From assembly GCA_019828595.1 (NCBI GenBank), contig JAHQRK010000017.1, positions 62,001 to 126,000 of the forward strand: a DNA stretch of 64,000 nt, written 5' to 3'. The position numbers and the translations under genes were made by a program. The stretch comes from Aphanomyces cochlioides. Lineage: Eukaryota; Oomycota; Saprolegniomycetes; Saprolegniales; Verrucalvaceae. The notes below the pieces were generated by a model, which was not told the DNA's origin, did no database searches, and saw nothing but the letters and a program-made list of their open reading frames with translations. This document shows positions 11,293 through 21,512 of this stretch, in pieces; position 1 is the stretch's first letter; each line of letters starts with the position of its first letter.

Positions 11293-12586
11293 TTATTGCT
11301 CTTCCATGTCTACTTGGTCGAGCAACGACGTTGGGCAAGTAAGATTCGTCATGAGTGACCCGGCTCGACGTAAGGCTTCCTTCTTAAGATGAGGAAGCTT
11401 GAAGTGGTTATCTCCACGATGTTCCAAGACAAGACGCATCACAGCCTGTAAGGTAAGAAACACATTCTCTAGCTTTTCGACACTTAACATGTCAAAGGCA
11501 AGCAAAGTAGAATGAATCACGTCGTCCACAGAGTGGCTGACGACCTTGTACTGGAGCGCCTGAATCGAGGCAAAGAACCCAAGATCCAGGACGTTCAGGT
11601 CCGGGCTGTTTGGCGGTTGGCGACGGACGACAAACTTCCAGCCGTCAGTGGACGCCGCTTCAAGAATAGTGTCATTGATCGACGCATGAGGGGTCGCGTT
11701 GTCATGTTGCAAAACAATGCGCTTGTTTGAAGTTGGAAATCTTGTCTTGATAGCTGGAATAACCTTGTATAGCACGTATTCTTGGTAGACCTCCGCGGTG
11801 ACGTTGAGCAACGTCGTCTGCAATGTGCCCGCAGGGCGATTGCGAGACGACCGAACTGCCGGTGATTGAGTAACAAACGGCCACATTCCTATCTTGCCAT
11901 CGAACGCGGTGTCTCGTCCGACATCGTATCTTGGTCGCGCGACAGCGGCGAGGAACATGACTTTTGGGATAAACTTCTTTGACTTGCACGCACGTCGTTC
12001 AGCAACTTCACCCGCCGTTAGGTACACCTTCCGACGGTCCTCGTCAGCATTAAACCACTTCTCATCGAGATGGATAACGTCCCACATACCAAAAAATTCG
12101 GAATCTACAAGACCGACGTCGGCTTCGCCGACGTCCGGCTCGGTCGACATGCGATCGGCAGAACGCTATGCGGGTCAGCTTGTTTGCATCGGTGAGCAGT
12201 GGCTTCAGTCTTGAAGACCTTCGTTGGATCGTGCCGCCCTTGAGGTGCTTGTTCAAGGTGTATAGTGACAAGGCGGTCGCTTCCATCATATCCCGCATTG
12301 TTGATCGTTGTGCCCTGGGGACACCGCGCACGATTTCCATCACTTCTTGTTCGTTGTATCTTGGTTTGCAGCCGACGCGCCTTGGTTTCTTCGATGACAT
12401 GTCCCCTTGATTGAACTTCTTCCATACGCTTGCGACGGTGTTTCGGTGCAGCTGGAAGAGCGCGGTCGTTCTTGCGATGGCGCCATGCGCCAACTTTCCC
12501 TCCTTGCTAGGCGCAAGAAGCACATGGACTATACTCATCTTCGTTGCGTCGGAGAGTTCTCTTGATTCGCGGGGGACAACATCCAT
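11293..12586 (-). pseudogene. DD39D mariner-like transposase, frameshifted
   Basis: The N-terminal part (12586 to about 12130) holds a helix-turn-helix region typical of mariner-like transposases. The catalytic part (about 12150-11293) contains VIHLDEKWF, VLQHDNATPH and PPNSPDLNVLDLGFF, the three Asp-bearing motifs of the plant-type DD39D group. The two parts are in different frames, overlapping at about 12120-12160 where the imperfect duplication GACGTCGGCTTCGCCGACGT occurs. A single indel there would restore continuity. The start at 12586 was chosen because it is the first ATG before the conserved region. Confidence 0.8.
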
Positions 12587-12836
12587 GACGGAAAATTGAG
12601 TTTTGACCAAGCAGTCACCCCCCACATTTGAATTATAAAAGACTTAATTTCTATTTTTATTCGGTTGATGTTAAGGGCCAATTCCAAGTAACTTTGAAAA
12701 TGAACGAAGCCAATCAGAATCGTTTCCGTCGTGTTTTAAAATCTTTTTTTTAAACACGACAGAGAGTCATACTTTGGTCGTGTTTTGGTGTTTTGTGCTT
12801 TCCAAGTTGCTCGGCCACTCATTTCACTAGAGCCAA

Positions 12837-14102
12837 ATGAACGCCGAACACGTCGTCATTGTCGCTGCAACACTCGCTGCCGTGCAGGTTGTCTTAGCCG
12901 TGCGCTCCATCTCAAAGCAGTCCACAAGATTTGTGCTCCGGACAGAAACATGGAAGACCGTGCAGTCCTCGAATGAGTTTGGTGGTTGGTACAAGCGCAA
13001 CCTTCGTTGCTCGAAGACTACATTCGAAACCATCGTCTCTCGTGTGCAGGACCGTTGGCTCAGAGTGAATGAGCGAAACCACCACAACACTGTTTTCGGA
13101 ATTCGTGACCGTGTCGCTGTTACTCTCTTCTATCTTACACATTCAACAGGATTTGCCGAGGCTGGACAGGTTTTTGGGATAGGCGCCACTCGAACGCATC
13201 ACTATGTTCGACAAGTCACAAACGTTGTTTTGACATACATGGAAGAAACCATAGCATTGCCAAAGTCCTCGACTGAATGGACTACAATCATGAATGGGTT
13301 TGAACAGTATGGTGGCATTCCGAATGTCGTTGGCATCATTGATGGCAGCTTAATTCCCATCAAACTGTTCCAAGATCACGAAGGATGGTATTGCCGCAAA
13401 GGCTTTCCAGCATTCAATGTTCAAGGTATTATTAAATATATAGACGGCCTCTATTACAGCGTTGTAGGTGTTGTGGACCACAAGATGCGCTTTATTTCCT
13501 TCTCGATTCGATCAGGCTCTCAAAATGATAAAGCGTTGTTCAATAGATCTCAATTTGGCATGCATGCTCACAAAGTTACCTGTTTCTGGCATTACTGAGC
13601 TAACTCAAGCTAGATTATACCTCCAGGGACATATTTTCTCGCCGACGCGGGGTACAAGCTATATCAGCATGTAATGACTCCTTTCGACATACGACATTCC
13701 ATGTCTGAAGACGAGTCGTACTACAACTACATACATAGCCGCACACGAACAACTGTGGAGAGAGCGTTCGGGAAATGGAAGAACAAATTTCGTATTTTCA
13801 AGAGTTCATTAGAACATCGCACTCCCGACGGTATTGCTCTTGAACTTTACAAGTTTGAAAAATGGGTCGTAGAAATGGCGCGCGTGATCGAGACGACTAT
13901 GGTCATTCACAACTGGTTGATTGATTTGGAGACAACCAGTTTCAACTTGGAGGCAGACGGTGAAGACACTGCATTAGAGGAATGGATGCATATTGGCGGG
14001 GATATTATTCGTCTAAACCAGCGAAATCTAGTCGATGGACAACATGCAATCAACGCTAGAATTGCTTTGAAAGACTACATCTATGCCTGTGTTGAGAAGT
14101 AG
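12837..14102 (+). CDS. Harbinger transposase (HARBI1-like DDE nuclease)
   Basis: Three exons (12837-13425, 13468-13574, 13614-14102) give 394 residues; the introns are 42 and 39 nt. The first intron keeps frame and has no stop, so its retention would insert 14 residues; removing it restores the conserved join NVQGVVDHKMRF. Catalytic residues are Asp169 (GIIDGSLI), Asp243 (FLADAGYK) and Glu281 (VERAFGKW). In this superfamily the transposase cuts DNA but needs a Myb-like partner for nuclear import and binding; a candidate partner is at 14133-14948. No internal stop or frameshift was seen, so the gene may be functional. Confidence 0.88.
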
Positions 14103-14132
14103 ACTTACAGTTAATCTTTGATTAACAGAGCT

Positions 14133-14948
14133 TTATTGATTGCCAATACTTCGCAGATGATTCAACAACTCCCGTTGTAATTCATTGCCCGTGAGGATAT
14201 TCTCAAGTAAAGCCGCGTGTATCTTTTTCGTCTCTTCTAAGGTTTTAACAAGTGTGTCCAATTTTTGGTTTGTAGACGCTGAGGAGCTATTCATAGATGC
14301 AGCATCAACTAGTTCCTTGGCTAAAGTCTCACCAAGGGCGAGCAAACCATTGCCGACGTTCGATGATGCTGTACTTTGTCGTCGTTTTTGGCGTTTCGAT
14401 TGATTTGGCTTGTCGTTGGAGTCGGAGTATTCTACAACAATGTTTCCATTGTTGTCGTCATTGGCCACTTCGACATTCCCGCTTGATCCAAACTCGTTGT
14501 GCCCTAGGCCCACTTTATCGCCAAAGTATTCAACCAAGTGATCCCAATATGGCGGCATGGTGGGCGCCTCATCGACGTTATTTCCGGTACTTTGCTCGGA
14601 CGCTCGAATTCGCGAGAATTCTTGCTTGAGACTATGGTATTTTGCTTTTGCAGCAGTATGGGAAACGACGACACCTGTGACGACGCTCAGACGCATGGAT
14701 ATCTTTTCCCAGAAAATAGAAAGCTGTTGGTTGCTTTTTGAGCCTTGAAATTGCGGGCCAAAGGTTTGCAATCGTAGTTCAAGCAGCACTTGGACCATGT
14801 CCACACTCCACACAGTTTTCTTCTCTTGCGTCAACGAGGGGGGATTAAAGACGGAGGACAGTTCAGACGCACTGGAAGACTCCAACGAAGCAATTCGTTC
14901 CATCAATTCCTTCTTTGTTGGCTTCTTCATCTTGCTTCTTGCAGCCAT
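14133..14948 (-). CDS. SANT/Myb-like Harbinger accessory protein
   Basis: A 271-residue, intronless frame starts at the ATG at 14948. An N-terminal basic stretch is followed at about residues 45-125 by a trihelix/SANT-like region (VWSVDMVQVLLELR, then KYHSLKQEF and PPYWDHLVEYFGD). A low-complexity acidic stretch leads to a basic KRQKRR patch that may act as a nuclear signal. The C-terminal third is predicted helical and coiled. In characterised Harbinger elements such a protein recruits the transposase to the element ends; that role is inferred from its position and domain. Confidence 0.8.
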   Translation of the reverse strand: MAARSKMKKPTKKELMERIASLESSSASELSSVFNPPSLTQEKKTVWSVDMVQVLLELRLQTFGPQFQGSKSNQQLSIFWEKISMRLSVVTGVVVSHTAAKAKYHSLKQEFSRIRASEQSTGNNVDEAPTMPPYWDHLVEYFGDKVGLGHNEFGSSGNVEVANDDNNGNIVVEYSDSNDKPNQSKRQKRRQSTASSNVGNGLLALGETLAKELVDAASMNSSSASTNQKLDTLVKTLEETKKIHAALLENILTGNELQRELLNHLRSIGNQ

Positions 14949-15382
14949 CACAACAGTCAGTGAATTCCACGATATTCAAATGACTGGTCTCTGGGAAAAG
15001 AGAGACAATATTGACCAATCAGAGACCACGCTGGCAAAACACGACGAATAAACTGAGGCCCAAAGGACGACAAAATGTCCTCGATCGATGACTGCCCAAT
15101 CGCGTGCGAGTCGCATCAGCGATGTAGATACGACGAAGATGCGATGAAACAACGATGAATCAAATTTTTGTCGACTCTTTGCTTCAAAGAACGATAGTAC
15201 TTGGAATTGGCCCTAAGGCGATGTCGATTTTCACCACAAATTTGGCTTCTTCCCGCCGAACCATCAATGGACGCGCCCTCTACTTTTTTATGTACTTTCG
15301 AATGTGATACGAAATATTGATTTTGGATACATATTGAATTTTTGGGGTCACTCAGAAGTTAAATGCACACAGTATTCCAATA

Positions 15383-16921
15383 CAGATAAGCCTCCCACGA
15401 GGAAATCTGGCCACATAGAATAACCCCTCAAAACAAATAAATATTTGATTATAAGGTGAATTTCAAAGATTTGACCACAGTCATTTCGGAGTCAACATTT
15501 GAATTTGAAATTTCAAATGATGTCGTCTCTTCCTACATGAGATTCAGCCATCGTCCACACATCGAATAAGACATGACTAAATCCAAGAAGCTATTCATGA
15601 CAGCAAAAGTAAAAGCTAACGCCGCTCAACATTACAAGTTAAATCCACACCTCACATTACGCGAGCTATGCGAGTGGGCATTTGCAACGCAGAAACTTCC
15701 ATCAATGCTATCGACAGCATCAATGAGCCGTGCTCTGCGTAAGCCTATCGACGAAATGACACTGAAACGTCGCCCCAACATGAAATTGCTGCAACCAGTC
15801 ACTTGTGCTGAATTCGACGCAGAGCTCGAGGCTTGGATTGATAACTGCGAGGAGTATGGTGTGAGTTTATCCTATGCTGCCATCAAAGCTTATGCTTCTC
15901 AAATCAGCTCAACATACCCTCAATGTGCCGATCTCAAATTCTCTCAAGGATGGATTTGTAAATTCTTATCCCGGCACAACATGCGCAAATGGGGTGTTTT
16001 TGGCGAGGCTGCCTCAATTGATGAATGTTTTGTACTGTCTGGTCGAATGGAGATCCAAGAAGTGACCAAGAGTTTTCCCCGCGTGACATATACAACCTCG
16101 ATGAAACGGCGTACTTCTACTGTCGTGAGCCCAAACACACCATCGGTAAGACTCATCTGAAAGGAAGAAAGTTTGTGAAAAAACGTCTGACGATTGTACT
16201 TGCCGTGAATGCAGATGGATCGGACAAGAGGCAGCTGAAAATCATTAGCGATGCGCGACGACCAAGGTGGCTGGGAAGGCGAAACTTGTCGGATATGCCA
16301 TTGGACTACTCTGGCACGGCGAAGGGATGGATGACGTCGTCTGTTTTCTACGACTGGTTACACCATTTCAACATAGAGATGACCCACCAGCAGAGCCGTG
16401 TCTTGTTGCTCGTCGATAATGCGTCTGCCCACCGTTTGACGACACCTTTCTCTAATGTCACGTTGAGCTGTCTCCCTCTGAATACCAAGGCTTACCTGCA
16501 GCCACTCGACGCAGGAATAATTGCCGCGTTCAAGAGTTCAAGAGTAAGATCCAGCACAGGAAGACCATTGCTGTATTGTCCAATTTGAATGAGTTGATTT
16601 CAATCCACAAGCCCCATGGGACGAAGCCGACGGCGAGGGAAAGAGCCAAAAATCTTTGTCTTCGAGACGGAGCTTGCTGTAAAATGGGCGGAATATGCTT
16701 GGAGAGAAGTCACTCAGTCGACGATTGTGAACTGTTGGAAGCACGCTGAGATCATTGGTGATGAGGAAAACCAACCTTCTTTGACTGCTCAAAGTCAAAA
16801 CCGCGATGCAGCCTCCATTCGTTTCATGCTCAATTGAATACAGGTGTCTATATTTTTATATACTGTTAAATTTTATACCACAACCTCTCAAAAATTGGTT
16901 TCTTCGTGGGAGGCTTATCTG
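15383..16921 (+). mobile_element. Pogo-like transposon inserted in a mariner-like inverted repeat
   Basis: Inverted repeats start CAGATAAGCCTCCCACGA at 15383 and, on the other strand, at 16921, with one mismatch over about 22 bp. TA duplications are at 15381-15382 and 16922-16923. Both lie inside the right inverted repeat of the mariner-like element, which is restored exactly when the pogo element and one TA are removed. The element is 1,539 bp with a broken transposase. Confidence 0.88.
15573..16837 (+). pseudogene. Pogo/Tigger-family transposase (CENP-B HTH plus DDE), frameshifted
   Basis: The first frame (15573 to about 16050) holds an N-terminal helix-turn-helix and a CENP-B-type DNA-binding region ending near GWICKFLSRHNMRKWGVFGE. 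The second (about 16045 to 16540) has the catalytic core with IYNLDETAYFY, LLLVDNASAH and YLQPLDAGII. The third (about 16616-16837) is the C-terminal helical tail ending RFMLN. Two frameshifts, near 16040 and near 16545, make it a pseudogene. Confidence 0.78.
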
Positions 16922-16934
16922 TACAGAGGAAGTA

Positions 16935-17490
16935 ATATAATATATTTACTGTTAATATTATTTGTTTTTAAATTAAAATACTTAAGCACTCTCGTACTTG
17001 TAAAAAAAATTCTAGAATATTAGAATTTTCTAAAAAATATAATGAACATTTGAATGGGTTAGCAGTAAATCAAACTCAAATGTACCTACAAGGTAGACAA
17101 GACTCAAGTCGACAGCTATTGCTGAGGAGCGTGAGCTCACTAAACTTCGAGCTCAGAAGCTCTATAGTACAAGATTGGATAGTGCGATCACGTATCAGAT
17201 CCTTCGCCCCAGCACATCGTCCATGAAAACGCGATTTGCTGTGATTTGTCAAGCTATATAGGAGATTGCCGAGCACACAATTCATATTGTTTGACGATAG
17301 ATAGCCCCCCCCTTGACGAATCTACCAGTTTCAAATTACTACCGGTTTTTGCGCTGGAATATTGATGAAATGTCATCAGTAATATGGATCTCAAGTTGAA
17401 GCTGGAAGTTTTGCATGTCAATCTTTCAATCGATTGGAGTTATATCTACGAAACGCAGATTCATAGAGTTTGTGGCGTTGTTGGCGCGGT
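16935..17490. other. Intergenic region, mobile element to glucanase 3' end
   Basis: The first 100 bases are AT-rich. No frame or repeat worth naming was seen. The 3' untranslated region of the minus-strand glucanase should lie at its right end. Confidence 0.45.
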
Positions 17491-19481
17491 TTATTCGTAG
17501 TTTTGCCAGATGAAATTGAAAACTTGGTTGCCATAGTCGGCAGTGTTTGGGTCGTGGCATTGGTACAAGTGTTGACCCGCGCCATTGTTGTACACATCCA
17601 AGCAAAACCCATCGTGGGTTGCGTGTCGCAATTGCTTGGTCGCGCCGTCGTAGCGCCACTTTTGATTCACGTTGTCTTGGATGCAGTCGTACAAGTGCAC
17701 GATGCCGCCATTTTGAGGTTCATACGCGTCCAAGCATTTACCCGTTGCAGTGTCCTTGATCGTCAACTTGGCATGGTCAATGATCCAAGGGTGGGGATTG
17801 CCATTGAGCTGAATGTCGCCGCTTCCAGTGCTGTAGACAATATTGTTGGGACCGCGGATCTGCGCACGCTCCGTTCCAATGTTAAAGTACTGGTTCGTCT
17901 TGGTCGAGTCGCAAGCAACCAGTGTCAAGCTTGCAGTGAGACAAAGCTTCGATTCGTCGTGGATAATCGCGTGGTTGGTCAACGTCCACACTTGATTTTG
18001 GTTGCCAGGGGCGCAGCCATAAGAGTGGACAGCGAACTGTCCGTTCTGCGTCGGATAGCCATCCAAGCACTGACCGTCGAGGTTGCTTCGGAGCGACTTG
18101 ATCGTGGCGTCATACCACCATTCAGTGGCTCGACCAACTTCGCGGATCCAAGTCTTGTCGTTCACGAGACGCCACGAATCGCTGCGAGTGGTCAAACTCT
18201 TGCCATTCGAGTCGTAGATCGTGATCGTCTTTTCGTTAGCCGTGGGCGAGAACTACAATAAACAATGAGCTCAATCGAATCGTCAGGTGAATATACCGAG
18301 TTGCCGAAATTGAGCAATGATTTAAGCGACCACTTGTACAGAAATAGATCGGTGTCGCTGCCAACTTCTTTCCAAGCCCAGAAGGTCCACCCAGCGGCAG
18401 CGTTATTAGTCAAGCCCATCATGCTGGCGGCCAAGACCCCCAAGCGGCTCAAGTTGTTGAACGTTCCGTCAGGTGTGCTGAAACTCCATTCGCCCAGAAA
18501 CATTGGTTTGCCCTTCCAATTCTTGACGTCATTGACTCGACCAGCCACACCTTGGTTGATCAATTGGTCTTCCGTCATGGATTCATAGCCCCAGCGCACA
18601 TAAGGATGCCATTCGTGCCACACGTTTGTCATCTCGGGAGCAAAGTCATCCATGTAATCTCCATGGCCAGGCGATTGGTGACTTAACAATGGCATATGGG
18701 TCAAAACACAATCGCTCACTGCGCGGACGGCCGAGTACGCATCGCGGTAGTATTGCAATAGCACACCCATATCAACAGGCTCCACGGGTTCGTTCAGGAG
18801 TCCAATGCCCAAGAAAGCGTCGTCGTTCTTGTACCGCTGGGCTAAGAATGCGGCAAAGTTGACCGTCGCTTTGACGTTCTCGGGGTATTGGCCCCAGTAC
18901 ACGTGACTGTCTTCAGCTCCACTGTGGTCGTGGCCGTTTTGAGACCCAGGAGCACCGTGGAGACTGATGAGCACCGCGACGTTGTATTTCCATGCCCAGT
19001 TTCGAATCAGCGTGTCCAAAAAGTCAAGACCGCCTTTGGCATATCGGTTACACTAGTCAGTTACACATGAAACGTCCAGGGTCACGTGGTCCAAACTTAC
19101 GTGGTCTTTGAGAACTCCCGCGGGGAATTGGTCGCAACCTTGGATCCAAAAGCCGACTGGAACACGAACAGTGTTGAGATTTGCTTGGGCAACTTGGCGA
19201 ACGTCGTTTTCCGTGATGAAATTCGATCGATGTTGTTGAAATCGCGACGTACCTTCTTGTGTGCCCCAGAAGCCCATCGTGGTGTATTCACCTTGAAGCA
19301 GCGTTGCATTGGGAACACCTTGCCAAATGACCGACCCAGCCGACATCCAGCTCTCAGCAAGGAGCCAACCCCCCAAGTTGACACCGCGAGCTTTGACCGA
19401 CCCAGCACGAATCGCATGTTGGATGTGCGCGGCCGATGTCGCAGCGGCGAGAGCAGATAACACGACAAGTGTTGGGCGCAT
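17491..19481 (-). CDS. Secreted GH5 exo-beta-1,3-glucanase with ricin-type repeats, second copy
   Basis: A paralogue of the 1531-3520 gene in opposite orientation, 632 residues. Exons are 19481-19101, 19052-18297 and 18252-17491; introns are 48 and 44 nt, both phase 0. The first intron is at the same site as in the paralogue. The second, after LLNFGNS, is absent there. A signal peptide (MRPTLVVLSALAAATSA) precedes GVNLGGWLLAE. The acid/base lies in LLNEPVEP and the nucleophile in MFLGEWSFS. The C-terminus has the same QxW-type carbohydrate-binding repeats (NQVW, NQKW, NQVF). All catalytic residues are kept, so it is probably active on wall beta-1,3-glucan, in remodelling or in degrading foreign glucan. 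Upstream in-frame codons exist, but the signal peptide fixes the start. Confidence 0.92.
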
Positions 19482-20171
19482 GGCAAATTCCAAAATGATG
19501 GGATTCAAACGCAAGCGTTCAATCGTCCAAGGAGACGAGGGCCGTAGACAGTGCAATCTACCAATGAAAACACTTTTGTGGGCGAAAATCTTGAAGATAG
19601 TACTCCTCAATCCTCCTATACCACATTGGATTGACCGTCAGTTTGTCAAGGTGAAGTAACAATTGTCTGAGTTGAAGGCATTACTAGCACGATGGTTGAA
19701 AACACGACGTTCTTGCGCCGTCAAGTTGGCCTGGCCGCCCTTCCTATGTCAATTGAAATGCTCAAGCAACTGAGCTATTGTGCGAGCTAACCAGAGGTCA
19801 TGGCTTTTGTCCGAGTGGATGGCCAAGTTGACAATTGCCGACCAGGTTGATCTCCGAGAAAGATCACGACGATTATAAAAAGCCCATTGAAATGTTTATT
19901 TGTTCAACATGAACGATCGACAACGGTGTGAGGGGAGCTGGAGAATGTGGCACAAAGTTCTCCGTATGCATCAACCAGATATTAGGCGGATGGTCCATCC
20001 ACACCTCTGACGTCGTTCATCGAGGCTGCGCACAAGGATAAAGTTGGTCGAGTTTCTGCGCCGTGGCGATGCGTTCCAGCCATGACGCTCGTGCGTTGTG
20101 AGCATATGAACCAAGGCGCTTGACTTACACCGTCGGCCGTCTGATCTGTACTCCAGCTGCCTCGGGAAACA
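19482..20171. other. Intergenic region upstream of the second glucanase
   Basis: No supported gene. The promoter of the minus-strand glucanase should lie in the first few hundred bases. Confidence 0.45.
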
Positions 20172-20505
20172 TTACAAAAGCGTCGCGACCAGCGTGGCGA
20201 CAACGACACAGCAAGGTGTGAAACAAGTCTGTCTACAGAAAGGACACTGCACATCCTCTAGCATGCGGGTTTGCATGGCGAACGTCGTCGCCAAGTTGTT
20301 GAGTTGGAGCGTCCCCCTTGGCTGGACTCTCACGGTTTCGAACGTTTTTTGCTGGTTGCGCCGACGATAAATGGCTGTCCAAGCTCCTCTCGGACTCAAG
20401 TCCTGTAGTACTTACTGTAGTTTGTCGTGATTTCCGACCTGTAATTGTACTACTACAGTGCGGACAGTGGCGTGACTTGTTGTCATGTCGTCCTCGAGAG
20501 AGCAT
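20172..20505 (-). CDS. Possible small cysteine-rich protein (two CPxC pairs)
   Basis: Two exons, 20505-20416 and 20321-20172, join in phase 0 across a 94-nt intron with a GTAAGT donor and CAG acceptor and give 79 residues. The product has CPHC near residue 14 and CPFC near residue 56 plus further cysteines, a pattern that could bind zinc. The intron is longer than others in this window, there is no recognised family, and upstream exons may have been missed. It could equally be chance. Confidence 0.25.
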
Positions 20506-21512
20506 TTGGCTCAGTCGCTTTTTCCAAGGCGGTGACGCTGTGTCGCGAATAGTTGGATGATGCGCTTCGAGTCGTTTGACGTTGCAGGACGGGCTCCACA
20601 CACATGGTCTTCCAACAGATCTCGATACCGATCACTCTGAGAGTTGTCCTCGCTTCACAACCCACTGAGTTGCATCAAACTCGTGTTGATGTATCATCGC
20701 GATCGAGGAATGATGCAACTCACAAGACGCTCAAACAAGTCCACATCGGCGCGATAGGTGGTTCAGGACGATCCCGATGTCTCGAGTTGGTCGCTCCTAT
20801 CTTGAACTCGAGGGGTATGCAGACACTTGCAGTGTTATGAACATCGCGTGCCAGCGACACAAATCTAGACTAGGCCCACCTTGCTCGCGTCCGTGGGAAT
20901 ACGTTGTCTCTATGACGCTCTTGTGGCCAGGCTAGTGTGTGCGGCAGACAGCACCGTCTATGCCAAGTTGGCCAGGACTTCGAAGCAGTCGGCATTTCAA
21001 GGACAACTTGCACCGCAGTTTGAAAGATTTTCCATACATCCAGACGCTCTAAACCCTGTCGCCTCGTGATGTTTTATCGAGGAATATGATCGCAAAAGCC
21101 ATCGACATGGTCAAAGGCTTGACACCGTGATGACGTCTCATTTCTCCAAGTTTGATGCGCTATCATGCTTGCACCGTGGTGCCACCTTGTTCTGGCCATA
21201 AACCGGAGTATACTTCCTCGGCCGTGTTGACTCATGTGTCTGACTTGAGCCAAACTCCATAGTCATCAATGCTCGAGTCGTCTCCTCGCTCTCCTCCATG
21301 TGGGCTCGACCCACGGGGCCATGCTGGGAACAAAGCTCTACGTCGAGTCGTCGACACCAGAGGAGAAAATACAAGATGCCGACGACTGGACACACGTCAA
21401 TTGGGAAGATATTTGGTCCCGTGTATCAAGTCATTTCACGACGCAGAGCAGAGTCAGACACTCGATTCGCGTAATCTGTCGTCGTGAAACTTTGCCCATT
21501 GTCGAATTGGAG
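20506..21512. other. Intergenic region upstream of the kinase cluster
   Basis: About 1 kb with only short frames that have no recognisable content. The promoter of kinase copy A should lie near the right end. Confidence 0.45.

Larger units (their letters stand above)
12675..15213. mobile_element. Harbinger (PIF) transposon, apparently complete
   Basis: Perfect 16-bp inverted repeats (GGGCCAATTCCAAGTA) lie at 12675-12690 and 15198-15213, flanked by TAA duplications at 12672-12674 and 15214-15216. TAA is a typical Harbinger target. The element holds a transposase on the plus strand and a SANT/Myb-like partner on the minus strand, tail to tail with about 30 bp between stops. Both genes read without a lesion once short introns are removed. 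It lies inside the mariner-like element, just upstream of that element's transposase. Confidence 0.92.
11175..16932 (-). mobile_element. Mariner-like element (DD39D type) carrying two nested transposons
   Basis: The left end at 11175 starts CTTCCTCTGTATTGG and continues to GTGTGCAT; the complementary right end is at 16932. TA duplications lie at 11173-11174 and 16933-16934. The right inverted repeat is split: its inner part (ATGCACACAGTATTCCAA) lies at 15363-15380 and its outer nine bases at 16924-16932, with a pogo-like element between. A Harbinger element occupies 12675-15213. Without the insertions the element is about 1.7 kb, normal for mariner-like elements. The terminal sequence resembles plant Stowaway/Soymar ends. 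Confidence 0.85.

Noticed and set aside
17470..18261. 263-residue plus-strand frame
   Set aside because: Mirror of the ricin-type exon of the second glucanase.
21300..21512. N-terminal extension of kinase A upstream of 21513
   Set aside because: The frame is open but the signal peptide begins at the ATG at 21513, and the upstream residues have no similarity to the paralogues.
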